NCBI GenBank assembly: GCA_902761055.1
Contig: CACWIS010000003.1
Span: forward strand, 1 to 64,000
Source: Oscillospiraceae bacterium
GTDB taxonomy: Bacteria; Bacillota; Clostridia; Oscillospirales; Oscillospiraceae
Length of the DNA: 64,000 nucleotides
Direction: 5' to 3'
Positions 54,341-62,475 of the stretch are shown in pieces (the first letter of the stretch is position 1; every line of letters begins with the position of its first letter). A program made the translations under genes and the position numbers. A model generated the notes under the pieces. The model saw only the letters and a list, made by a program, of their open reading frames with translations. It searched no databases and had not been told where the DNA came from.

Positions 54341-54715
54341 TCGATCCACTTCCTTTCGCCGCGCCGGCAAAGAGCGTCCGCCCCCGCGCATCCCCGGCGG
54401 GCATTACGCCCCCGGGACCTCTTGCTGTGCACCCGCCTGAGTCGGCTCCACGGTGCACGGCCGCCCGTCCCGTTCGGTTCCGCGTGAGCTGCGTCCGGTC
54501 TCTTCCCGGGAGCGCAGAGTCTCAACAAAACGCCTGGCTTTTACAAGCCTGTAATACTAAAAATTTTTAAACTATTTTTTCCCGATTTGTGAGAAGATTT
54601 ACATAAAACAGCAGAGAATCGTGATTTTTTGCTTCCGATTCATGGCTGCAAAACACCACTCTATATACTTATTCTATTTAAGCATAAAACCCGGTAAAAT
54701 TCAAGAGGAAAACTC
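54341..54715 (-). promoter_or_regulatory. Long leader region of the pilus operon
   Basis: No gene is seen here. On the minus strand an AT-rich part (54540-54715) holds several poor -35/-10 combinations, for example TTGAAT then TAAATA at 18 bases. It gives way to about 190 GC-rich bases with two stem-loops: GTGCACC/GGTGCAC (54427-54433 with 54452-54458) and CCCGG-C-GGGC/GCCC-CCGGG (54393-54416). This could be a structured regulatory leader. I do not recognise a known riboswitch. Confidence 0.4.
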
Positions 54716-54805
54716 ATGCTGCTCCACCTTTTTTTTCTCATGCTCATTTTAGCGGCCGCAGCGTCAACAAATGCATCAAAGAATCACGGAAAAAGGGTCG
54801 CTCCG

Positions 54806-54845
54806 AAAAAAACGGAAGACTCCCCGGCCCGGGGGGCGGGGAGTC
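54806..54845 (-). terminator. Terminator of the MBG-repeat gene
   Basis: GACTCCCCG (54818-54826) pairs with CGGGGAGTC (54837-54845). Seven T follow on the minus strand (54806-54812), after a short CCG. Confidence 0.8.
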
Positions 54846-54916
54846 TCCTGAAAAGTCCGGTGCCCGTGTGCGGCACGGCGTTTTTCCGTCTGGCTTTTTG
54901 CTGTGCGCGCCGGGGC

Positions 54917-57900
54917 TTATCTGCGCCTGATCAGACGCTCGATACGGATCAGCGGCTTGCGGCCGTTCTTGCCGCGCCCCCAGACGAGGACGAAGGCCGC
55001 GACCATCGCGCCCAGCAGAGCCAGCAGTAGCAGGACGATCCACAGCGTGAGGTTGTTGCGGTCGCCGGTGCGTGTCGAGCTGGAGGCCTTGACGGAGAAG
55101 TCCGCCTTCACGCTCTCGCCGGAGGCGTATTTCGCCGTCAGCGTGTGGCTGCCCGCGGAGAGGGTGTTGAGATAGTCGGCCTTCAGCCACACGTCGGTGC
55201 TGCCGGAGGCGGAGGTGTAGGAGCTGCGCGCAAGGTCCTTGCCGTCGACCTGCAGGCCCTCGAAGCCCTCGTACTCGTGGTCGAGCTTGATGTAGAGCGT
55301 GCCCGCGCTGCCCTTGACCCAGACATAGGCGCTGTTGTCGACCGAGTCGGCCGCGCTGACCGTCAGCAGGCCGTACTGGTAGCTGATCGCATAGTTTTTC
55401 GTGACGTCCGCGCCGCTGACCTTGTCGGTGATCTTCACGTCGGAGACCGTGTTCTCGCTGGAGCCGACCTTGATCTGCGAGCCGACGATGCGCAGCGTCA
55501 CCTGGTGCTCCTCGAGGCGGCCGGTGATGTTCGGCGTGGAGCGCTCGGTCAGCGCGGTGCCGTCGTAGACCTTGTTCGCGGCCTTCGTCTCGATGACGAG
55601 CGGACGCTGGTTGATCGTCAGGCTGCCCTTGGCGCGGGTGATGTTGTAGTTGCCCGTGATGTCCGCGCCGGAGGCGTTTCGGATCGTGACGCTCTTGATC
55701 GTCACGTCGTACTTGCCCGCGTCGACGGGCGCCTCGGGGTTGAAGGTCGCCTCGATCGTGCAGCCGGTGGGGAGCGGGCCGCCCGAGGTCACGCGCAGAT
55801 CGGAGCCGAGGAAGCGGAAGGGCTTGCCGTCGTAGACCTTGGTCATGTCGCCGACCGAGAGCGTGATGGGCGTGATCGGATCGCGGTTGACCGTCAGCGT
55901 GCCCGCCGCGGTCGTGATCTTGTAGTTGTCCGTGACGTCCTTGTTCGAGCCGTCCGTGATCTTGATCGAGTTTTTGGCCACAACGTTCGCGGAGGAACCG
56001 ATCTCGGTCTGCGAGCCGGTGACCGTCGCGGTCAGCTTGTGGCCCTTGACCAGCGTGCCGGAGCTGATCTTGTAGGAGTCGCTCGTCAGCGGCCGGCCGT
56101 CGTAGATCTTGGACGCGGAGGCGGCGGTGACCGTGATCGGGCGGGCCTTGACGGTCAGCTTGGCGGGCGTAACGGTGATCGTGTAGTAGGCCGTCGCGTC
56201 GACGCCGCCGCGATCGACGGTGAAGACCGCGCTCGCGCTGCCGGTGCCGACGTCGGTCTGCTCGCCGCTGACCGTGCCCATCACGAGCGTGTCGCCGCCG
56301 GCAAGCGCGCCGGAGGTGATCTCGTACTCCTTGGCCGTGAGGGGCTTGCCGTCGTAGACCTTTTCGACGTCCTTGAGCTTGATCGACAGCGTGTTCGTCG
56401 ACGCGGAGCCGTTGATGGTCAGCGTGCCCTCGCGGAGTGTGACGCTGTAGAGCGCCGTGACGTTTTTGCCCTCGGCGTCCTTGATCTTGACGGTTTTCGC
56501 CTCGATGACATTGGGGGAGCTGCCGGGATTGGTCTGCGAGCCCTTGACCGTGGCTTCGATCTCGTGACCCGGGACCAGGCTGCCCTCGGTGAGGGTAAAG
56601 CTCGGGCGCGTAAGGGCCGTGCCGTCGAAGTCGCGGCTGGCGGAGTCGGCCGTCAGGGTGATGGGCCGCGCCACGACCGTGAGCTTGCCGCCCACGACCT
56701 CGAGCGCGTAGTTTTCCGTCACGTCTGCCGCGCCGTTTTTCACGGCGAAGGAGGCGCTCACGAGACCCTCGCCGACGCCGGCGATGCTGCCGTCGGCCGA
56801 GAGAAGCTCGAGCTGGTCGCTGCCGAGCAGCGCGCCGCCGCTGACACTGTATTCCACCGTGCCGACAGCGCTCGTGCCGTCGTACTCTTTCTCGGTGTCG
56901 CCGAGCGTGACGGTGAGGGGCTGCTTTTCGCTGCGGACCGTCACGGTGATGGAACCGTTGACGACGCTGATATTATAATTGGAAGAAACGTTGTTTCCCG
57001 AGCCGTCCTGGATCGCAAAGGAAGCGGAGCCGGTGCTGGACCCGGGAAGGGTCTGCTGCCCGGAAAAGCTCGGCACGGCGCGGTGGCCGTCGGCCAGAGA
57101 GCCGTAGGAAACGCTGAACGCGGAGGGGACGAGCGGCGTGCCGCTGTAGGGGGCTTCGGCGTCGCTGACGGTGAAGGTGACGTTGCGCTGGCCGATGCGC
57201 AGCTGGCCGGGCACGACGGCAAAGGCGTACTCGCCGGTGACGTCGGCGCCGCCGCGCGTGACGCTGATCTGTGAGATATCGAGCGTGGCCTGGCTCTCGC
57301 CGGCGTCGGTCCTCGAGGCCTGCACGGCGGAGGCGGGGACGCTGAGCGTGTCGCCGCTCTTCACGTCTCCGACGCGCGTGTAGGAGGCGGTGAGAGGCGT
57401 GCCGTCGTAGATCTTTTCGGCGTCCTCGAAGCGGAAGACGATGACGCTCTTCCACTGGGCCTCAAGCGTGGCGGAGCAGCGCAGATCCAGCGTGTCGCCG
57501 GGATTTACGTTCGTGCTCGCGCCGTTGTCGCAGGTGAGACGCCAGTGCGAGAACTGCTGCGCGAGCTCGCCGGCGGCGAGCGAATCGACGCCGCTGCCGA
57601 GAGCGGCGGCCTGCACCGGGCCGCTGATCGTCACCTGATCGCCGCCGGCGGCAAGCGTCGCCCCGGCGCCGAGCTTTTCCTCGATCAGCGCGGGAAGCGT
57701 GACGAGCGCGCCGGGCGTGTAGCGAATCGTGAACGGAGCCGTGTCCGCGACGCGCTCGAGCGCGATGCCGAGCGTCCAGCTCTCGGCGCTCGACGGCCCG
57801 TTGAAGACCGAGCCGACGGCCGAGGCGTTGAAGCCGTCGGCAAAGATGCCGGCGGGCAGGGTCACGGCGCCGCTGCCGCCGAGAGCGGGCTTGGCGAGCA

Positions 57901-58270
57901 GGAGCAGGCTTCGGCTGCCGCTGTCCGGTCCGTAACCGGCGGCGCAGAGATACACGGAAGAGACGGAGTAGCCCGCCGGCGGTGTGATCTTCACACCGCT
58001 GCGGCGCAGATCCGCGACCGTGGGCGCGGTGATCGCCTCGCCTTGCGCGTCCTTGCCGAAATCCAGCGCAAAGCCGGCGCCGAGGGCGGCGACGTCCTCA
58101 TAGCTGCTGCAGCTGCGCTCCGCGCCTTCGGCGTCCCGGGCATTGAGCGTCCAGAGCACGGAGGCTGCGTCGTCCGCACCGTCTGCGAAAACGGCGGGGG
58201 CGGCGGAGAAGAGCTGCATCACCAGCACAAGGGCGAGCAGGATCGTACAGGTTTTAAGCGTTTTGCTCAT
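54917..58270 (-). CDS. Eight-repeat MBG-type wall-anchored protein
   Basis: 1117 residues: signal peptide (cleaved near VFADG, about 30), an N-terminal domain of about 240 residues, then eight tandem modules of about 85 residues (about 280-980). Each begins K-x-YDG-x-P/A-L (EKIYDGTPLTASYT, EKVYDGKPLTAKEY, ASKIYDGRPLTSDSY) and ends DVTxNYxI-x-G-x-LTV. Such MBG-like modules build extended stalks in bacterial surface proteins. A C-terminal domain follows, then STRTGDRNNLTLW, a TM and a very basic tail: a variant TRTGD sortase signal. Class B sortase lies immediately upstream. Own promoter and terminator. Confidence 0.88.
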   Translation of the reverse strand: MSKTLKTCTILLALVLVMQLFSAAPAVFADGADDAASVLWTLNARDAEGAERSCSSYEDVAALGAGFALDFGKDAQGEAITAPTVADLRRSGVKITPPAGYSVSSVYLCAAGYGPDSGSRSLLLLAKPALGGSGAVTLPAGIFADGFNASAVGSVFNGPSSAESWTLGIALERVADTAPFTIRYTPGALVTLPALIEEKLGAGATLAAGGDQVTISGPVQAAALGSGVDSLAAGELAQQFSHWRLTCDNGASTNVNPGDTLDLRCSATLEAQWKSVIVFRFEDAEKIYDGTPLTASYTRVGDVKSGDTLSVPASAVQASRTDAGESQATLDISQISVTRGGADVTGEYAFAVVPGQLRIGQRNVTFTVSDAEAPYSGTPLVPSAFSVSYGSLADGHRAVPSFSGQQTLPGSSTGSASFAIQDGSGNNVSSNYNISVVNGSITVTVRSEKQPLTVTLGDTEKEYDGTSAVGTVEYSVSGGALLGSDQLELLSADGSIAGVGEGLVSASFAVKNGAADVTENYALEVVGGKLTVVARPITLTADSASRDFDGTALTRPSFTLTEGSLVPGHEIEATVKGSQTNPGSSPNVIEAKTVKIKDAEGKNVTALYSVTLREGTLTINGSASTNTLSIKLKDVEKVYDGKPLTAKEYEITSGALAGGDTLVMGTVSGEQTDVGTGSASAVFTVDRGGVDATAYYTITVTPAKLTVKARPITVTAASASKIYDGRPLTSDSYKISSGTLVKGHKLTATVTGSQTEIGSSANVVAKNSIKITDGSNKDVTDNYKITTAAGTLTVNRDPITPITLSVGDMTKVYDGKPFRFLGSDLRVTSGGPLPTGCTIEATFNPEAPVDAGKYDVTIKSVTIRNASGADITGNYNITRAKGSLTINQRPLVIETKAANKVYDGTALTERSTPNITGRLEEHQVTLRIVGSQIKVGSSENTVSDVKITDKVSGADVTKNYAISYQYGLLTVSAADSVDNSAYVWVKGSAGTLYIKLDHEYEGFEGLQVDGKDLARSSYTSASGSTDVWLKADYLNTLSAGSHTLTAKYASGESVKADFSVKASSSTRTGDRNNLTLWIVLLLLALLGAMVAAFVLVWGRGKNGRKPLIRIERLIRRR

Positions 58271-58362
58271 GTGCGTTCACCTCTTGAAGAAAAAGGGATG
58301 AAATCTTAAGAATCTTAATAAAATGTGACGATATTTCATTAAAATCCCTTATCGTTGGCTTT

Positions 58363-58417
58363 ATTATATCATCCCGCGTTCCGAATTCAAGGCTTCGAAG
58401 CCTTAATAACTCTTAAA
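58363..58417 (-). promoter_or_regulatory. Promoter with palindrome and direct repeat before the MBG gene
   Basis: Minus strand TTGAAT (58385-58390), 16 bases, extended TGA-TATAAT (58363-58368). The perfect palindrome AAGGCTTCGAAGCCTT (58389-58404) overlaps the -35. TTTAAGA and ATTAAGG (10-base period, 58401-58417) lie upstream, matching the repeat at the SBP operon promoter. In the leader, AATCTTAAG-AATCTTAAT (58302-58319) adds two more TTAAG units. Confidence 0.75.
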
Positions 58418-58509
58418 TATGGCCGCGGCGTTTTCCCCGTATTAATAATAATATGAAAAGCCGGACCGTGAATAGCACGGTCCGGCAGCGGGCGGCGGGA
58501 GAGGGCGGA

Positions 58510-59328
58510 TCAGTCGATCTCGGTGATCTTGCAGCACAGGACGAAGCGGACGTCCTCGCCGGAATAGGTGCAGGTCGAGAGCGTCACGACGCGGTCGGCG
58601 GCGTTGAGCGGGCAGCTGCAGCGGATCTCGGATGCGGCGAGGAGCCGGTTGAGAAAGTCGCGCTGCGCGTCCCCGGAGGCGAAGTCGGTGCTGTAGACGA
58701 AGGACTCCGGGTCCGTGGTAAAGCCGCTGAAAACGTCGAGCCGGTAGTTCTGCGCGGGGGTGTTGAGATACAGCACGGGATGCGCTTCATAGAAGGCCTG
58801 GTCGCCGTAATCGTCGACCAGAGCGAACATGGAGCCGTCGCGCATGTTGTGACCGTAGATGATCGAATTGCAGCCGGAGAAATCGGAAGGGCAGACGAAG
58901 TCCAGGAAGAGCGTTCCGCCCCCGTTCGGACTGCCGTCCAGAAAGCGGGTGAGATAGTATTCGTTGTCCGAGCCCTGGACGACGGGGTAGTTGATCACCG
59001 TATCCGGCAGATAGAGCCAGCCGACGATATCGCCGCAGCGCTGGGCGAGCGCGGTAAAATCGATGGCGATGGGGGAGCGCTCGCGCGGCTCAGCCGGCTC
59101 GGAAGGCGCAGCAGCGTCCTCCTGCGACTGCGTCTCTGCGGCGGCGGGATCGGCGCTCGGCGCCGCCTGCACGGAGACGACGCTGTCGGTGAGCGCGCTG
59201 TAGCGGCGCTCGGCCGCCTTGTAACCGTGCAGGATCGAAACGATCTTCCAGATGCTGAAGAAGACCAGCGTCACGAGAAGGATGCAGAGCGCGGCGAGGA
59301 GCGTGCGCGTGATTCGATTCAGCTTCAT
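58510..59328 (-). CDS. Class B sortase (proximal)
   Basis: 272 residues: N-terminal TM (about 10-30), a linker with PAAAETQSQEDAAAPSEP, then the sortase barrel with His in IIYGHNMRDGSMF, Cys in VTLSTCTYSGED and Arg in DVRFVLCCKI. The overall style matches the class B enzyme at the other end of the locus (VGWLYLPDTVINYPVV). Probable substrate is the TRTGD protein encoded next. ATG 59328 is chosen over 59334, which sits on the GAGGT ribosome site. A -10 TATAAT lies at 59363-59368 on the minus strand. Confidence 0.92.
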   Translation of the reverse strand: MKLNRITRTLLAALCILLVTLVFFSIWKIVSILHGYKAAERRYSALTDSVVSVQAAPSADPAAAETQSQEDAAAPSEPAEPRERSPIAIDFTALAQRCGDIVGWLYLPDTVINYPVVQGSDNEYYLTRFLDGSPNGGGTLFLDFVCPSDFSGCNSIIYGHNMRDGSMFALVDDYGDQAFYEAHPVLYLNTPAQNYRLDVFSGFTTDPESFVYSTDFASGDAQRDFLNRLLAASEIRCSCPLNAADRVVTLSTCTYSGEDVRFVLCCKITEID

Positions 59329-59362
59329 TAGCATGACCTCGCTGGGAAGGATTGTGTCAGTC

Positions 59363-59368
59363 ATTATA
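59363..59368 (-). promoter_or_regulatory. -10 box of the proximal sortase gene
   Basis: TATAAT on the minus strand, 35 bases before the start, with a weak TTCCTT at a 17-base distance. Confidence 0.5.
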
Positions 59369-59475
59369 CGGCAAACGCGCCGAAAAAGGAAGAGGAGCAA
59401 AGAAAAGTTAAGAAATCCCCCGGCGTGGGAAGCGTAAGGAAAAACAAAATCTTCCGGAAAAATTGATTTGAGATA

Positions 59476-59504
59476 TTGACAAGTTTGAGATATTTTAGTA
59501 TTAT
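59476..59504 (+). promoter_or_regulatory. Promoter of the tRNA cluster
   Basis: TTGACA (59476-59481), 17 bases, TATTAT (59499-59504), 16 bases before tRNA-Val. An 11-base direct repeat TTTGAGATATT (59467-59477 and 59484-59494) overlaps it. Confidence 0.9.
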
Positions 59505-59520
59505 ATCAAAGCTGTCCCGC

Positions 59521-59597
59521 GGGAGCATAGCTCAGCTGGTTAGAGCACCTGCCTTACAAGCAGGGGGTCACTGGTTCGAGTCCAGTTGTTCCCACCA
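59521..59597 (+). tRNA. tRNA-Val(TAC)
   Basis: Cloverleaf with acceptor GGGAGCA/TGTTCCC, anticodon loop CTTACAA, T-loop GGTTCGAGTCC, and encoded CCA. Confidence 0.97.
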
Positions 59598-59612
59598 TCG
59601 ACATCTGTATTT

Positions 59613-59688
<76 letters not shown>

Positions 59689-59691
59689 TCT

Positions 59692-59767
59692 GCGGCCTTA
59701 GCTCATCTGGTAGAGCGCCACCTTGCCAAGGTGGAGGTAGCGAGTTCGAGCCTCGTAGGCCGCTCCA
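59692..59767 (+). tRNA. tRNA-Gly(GCC)
   Basis: Acceptor GCGGCCT/AGGCCGC, anticodon loop TTGCCAA, discriminator T, encoded CCA. Confidence 0.97.
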
Positions 59768-59772
59768 CAAAA

Positions 59773-59806
59773 AGAAAAGAGGGTCTTCAGAAAAGCCCTC
59801 TTTTCT
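59773..59806 (+). terminator. Hairpin between tRNA-Gly and tRNA-Cys
   Basis: AGAAAAGAGGG (59773-59783) pairs with CCCTCTTTTCT (59796-59806), ending in four T and C. It may partly terminate the cluster before tRNA-Cys. Confidence 0.6.
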
Positions 59807-59813
59807 GATATCC

Positions 59814-59889
59814 GGCGCCATAGCCAAGTGGTAAGGCAGCGGACTGCAAATCCGCGACTGCCCCGGTTCAAATCCGGGTGGCGCCTCCA
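59814..59889 (+). tRNA. tRNA-Cys(GCA)
   Basis: Acceptor GGCGCCA/TGGCGCC, anticodon loop CTGCAAA, T-loop GGTTCAAATCC, discriminator T, encoded CCA. Confidence 0.97.
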
Positions 59890-59894
59890 AAACG

Positions 59895-59930
59895 TCGCCG
59901 CGAGCTTCGTGCTCGCGGCGATGTTTTCCT
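59895..59930 (+). terminator. Terminator of the tRNA cluster
   Basis: TCGCCGCGAGC (59895-59905) pairs with GCTCGCGGCGA (59911-59921), followed by TGTTTTCCTTTT. Confidence 0.8.
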
Positions 59931-60037
59931 TTTCCCGGGAAAGCTCCGGCCCGCCGCGGCGGCAAAGGAGATCGGCATCGTGGAAACGCACAGAAGGATC
60001 CCCCGCGCGCCGCCTGTTTTTTTACGGATTCGACCAA

Positions 60038-60095
60038 TTGACAGGCGGCGCCTTTTCGTGTTATCTTTATTATGCTAATATGATAACGCATTAGC
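60038..60095 (+). promoter_or_regulatory. Promoter and inverted repeat of the amino-acid transporter operon
   Basis: TTGACA (60038-60043), 17 bases, TTATCT (60061-60066). Downstream the inverted repeat GCTAAT (60074-60079) / ATTAGC (60090-60095) spans the expected start region and could be a repressor site. Confidence 0.65.
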
Positions 60096-60122
60096 GCGAT
60101 AAAGAAAACGGAGGAGATCAAA

Positions 60123-60983
60123 ATGAAAAAGACCGTATCCATCATCCTGCTGGTCGCGATGGCCGCGCTTCTTCTCGCTGGCTGCGGCCAGAGCAAGACG
60201 GCGTCCGTCCCGGCCAACCGGCTCGAGGAGATCCTGCAGCGCGGCTACATCACCGTCGCGACCGAGCCCTATTTCGCGCCCGAGGAGTTCATCGATCCCT
60301 CCAAGGAGGGCGACGAGCAGTACGTCGGCGCCGATATCGAGCTGGCAAAGCTGATCGCCGAAAAGCTCGGCGTCGAGTGCCGCATCGTCCCGCTCGATTT
60401 CACGACGGTGCTCTCGAGCGTGACGGAAGGGAAGTACGACCTGGCGATCTCTGCGCTGGCCTACAAGCCCGACCGCGCCGAGAACATGAACCTCTCGAAG
60501 TCCTATTACCTCGCCGACGACGAAGACGACAACAGCTACGGCGTGGCTGTGGCCGCCTCGCTGGCCGACAGCGTCAAGAGCATCGCCGATCTCGAGGACA
60601 AGGTCGTCGTCGTGCAGCAGGGCTCGCTGCAGCAGTTCCTGTGGGAGACTTACGGCGGCCCCTGCAAGGAGATCAAATACGTCTCGTCCACCAACGACGC
60701 GTTCCTGATGGTCACCGAGGGCAAGGCCGACGCGGTGGTCACCGCGACGGCGTTCGCCAGACTGTACATCGACGCCAACAAGGACTGCGGCATCGTCATG
60801 TGCGAGGACTTCCGCTTTGACGTGTCCGACGATTATCTGGGCATGGTCATCGGTATGAAGAAGGGCGAGGACGAGCTGACCGCGCGCATCAACGAGATCA
60901 TCGACGAGGTCGTGGCCTCCCGCGTCTACTACGAGTGGATCAAGGAGTACAAGGCCTACGCCGCCACGCTCGGCCTGATGTGA
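60123..60983 (+). CDS. Amino-acid ABC transporter substrate-binding lipoprotein
   Basis: 286 residues with a lipobox (LLLAGCGQ) and a normal-order SBP_bac_3 domain: start RGYITVATEPYFAPEEFID, DIELAKLIAEKLGVECRIV, YDLAISALAYKPDRAENM, and the C-terminal DELTARINEIIDEVVASRVY. Captures a polar amino acid or derivative outside the membrane for the permease/ATPase that follow. GGAGGAG site upstream. The neighbouring AbgB-like hydrolase suggests an amide-linked amino acid or its product as substrate. Confidence 0.93.
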   Translation: MKKTVSIILLVAMAALLLAGCGQSKTASVPANRLEEILQRGYITVATEPYFAPEEFIDPSKEGDEQYVGADIELAKLIAEKLGVECRIVPLDFTTVLSSVTEGKYDLAISALAYKPDRAENMNLSKSYYLADDEDDNSYGVAVAASLADSVKSIADLEDKVVVVQQGSLQQFLWETYGGPCKEIKYVSSTNDAFLMVTEGKADAVVTATAFARLYIDANKDCGIVMCEDFRFDVSDDYLGMVIGMKKGEDELTARINEIIDEVVASRVYYEWIKEYKAYAATLGLM

Positions 60984-61054
60984 CAGGCCGGGCGGCGCAG
61001 AGGGACATCACGGCGCCGGAGGGCATCCGGCGCGGGAAAGGGCGATAGGACACC

Positions 61055-61717
61055 ATGGGGGAACTGATCCCTGCCATCTGGCAGAAATACGGATACGTCT
61101 ATATACAGGGCGCCTGGGGCACCGTCTATATCGCGCTTCTCACCGTGTTCTTCGGCACGATCCTGGGCACGCTCCTGTCCTTCCTGCGCCTCAGCCGCGT
61201 GCGGCCGCTGCAGTGGATCGTCCAGGTCTACATCTGGATCCTGCGCGGCACGCCCACGCTGCTGCAGATCTATTTCTTCTATTTCTATCTCCCCAGATAT
61301 CTCCCCTTTGAAATGAGCGAGCGCGCGTGCATCATCACGGCGCTGGTGGTCAACGCGAGCGCCTACGTCGAGGAGGTCATCCGCGCCGGCATACAGGCCG
61401 TGGACCGCGGACAGACCGAGGCGGCCCGCTCGCTGGGCATGACGGCCCGCCACACCATGACCCGCATCGTTCTGCCCCAGGCCTTCAAGAACATCCTTCC
61501 GGCCCTGGGCAACGAGTTCATCGTGATGATCAAGCAGGCCTCCCTGGCCTCCATCTTCTTCATCGTGGAGCTGACAAGCGCCTTCAAAACCGTTCAGTCG
61601 GCCACCTTCATCACGATCCCCGCGCTGATCATCTCCGGCGCGATCTATCTGGCGCTGACGACGGTGCTCTCCGCGCTGATGAAACTTGTGGAAAAGAGGC
61701 TGCAGTCCAATGATTGA
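61055..61717 (+). CDS. Amino-acid ABC transporter permease
   Basis: 220 residues, about five TMs, HisM/GlnP family. Segments [20 protein letters not shown] and the EAA loop ([17 protein letters not shown]) are typical. Start ATG 61055 has AGGA upstream. The stop overlaps the ATPase start by eight bases. The 71 bases between it and the SBP hold no gene. Confidence 0.95.
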   Translation: MGELIPAIWQKYGYVYIQGAWGTVYIALLTVFFGTILGTLLSFLRLSRVRPLQWIVQVYIWILRGTPTLLQIYFFYFYLPRYLPFEMSERACIITALVVNASAYVEEVIRAGIQAVDRGQTEAARSLGMTARHTMTRIVLPQAFKNILPALGNEFIVMIKQASLASIFFIVELTSAFKTVQSATFITIPALIISGAIYLALTTVLSALMKLVEKRLQSND

Positions 61718-62462
61718 CCGTACAAAGGAACTGATCAAGGTCACGGATCTGCGCAAGAGCTTCGGCAAACTGGAGGTCCTGCGGGGGATCAGCCAGAACA
61801 TCTTTGTCGGCGACGTGGTCAGCATCATCGGCCCCAGCGGCAGCGGAAAGAGCACCTTCCTGCGCTGCCTGAACCTGCTGGAGGTGCCGGATTCCGGCTC
61901 CATCGTGTTCGACGGGCAGGAGATCACCGGCAGGAAGAACGCCCGCAGCATCGACGCCACGCGGCAGAAGATCGGCATGGTGTTCCAGCATTTCAACGTC
62001 TTCCCGCACCTGAAGGTGATCGACAACATCACGCTCGCGCCGATGCTGGAAAAGCACGTGGACAGAGCGGCGGCGGAGGAGCAGGCAGCGGAGCTGCTGC
62101 GGCGCGTGGGGCTGCTGGACAAGCGGAACGAGTATCCCACCCGGCTCTCCGGCGGACAGAAGCAGCGTCTGGCCATCGTCCGCGCGCTGGCCATGGAGCC
62201 GGAGGTCATCCTCTTCGACGAACCCACCTCCGCCCTGGACCCCGAGATGGTCAAGGAGGTGCTGGACGTGATCAGCGACCTTGCCCGCTCCGGCATGACC
62301 ATCCTGATCGTCACGCACGAGATGGGCTTCGCCAAACGGGTCAGCGACACGGTGCTCTTCATCGACGAGGGGCAGATCCTGGAATCGGGCACGCCCGAGG
62401 AGGTCTTCGAGGAGCCGAAGACGGAGCGCTGCCGGGCGTTTCTGAATCAAGTACTGTATTGA
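61710..62462 (+). CDS. Amino-acid ABC transporter ATP-binding protein
   Basis: 250 residues, GlnQ/HisP type. Walker [17 protein letters not shown]-loop FQHFNVFPH, signature [16 protein letters not shown], Walker [18 protein letters not shown]-loop [11 protein letters not shown] 61710 lies inside the end of the permease gene. Powers import with the SBP and permease. Confidence 0.97.
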   Translation: MIDRTKELIKVTDLRKSFGKLEVLRGISQNIFVGDVVSIIGPSGSGKSTFLRCLNLLEVPDSGSIVFDGQEITGRKNARSIDATRQKIGMVFQHFNVFPHLKVIDNITLAPMLEKHVDRAAAEEQAAELLRRVGLLDKRNEYPTRLSGGQKQRLAIVRALAMEPEVILFDEPTSALDPEMVKEVLDVISDLARSGMTILIVTHEMGFAKRVSDTVLFIDEGQILESGTPEEVFEEPKTERCRAFLNQVLY

Positions 62463-62475
62463 TCGAGGAGCGGTT

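Noticed and set aside
54360-54560. c-di-GMP riboswitch upstream of the pilus operon
   Set aside because: The conserved GEMM core sequences and tetraloop/receptor pairing were not found; only generic stem-loops are visible.
54716-55030. A 104-codon rightward reading frame with a GAGG site and hydrophobic start
   Set aside because: It runs through the terminator of the MBG gene and into its coding end on the other strand; composition and sequence are not protein-like after the first 20 codons.
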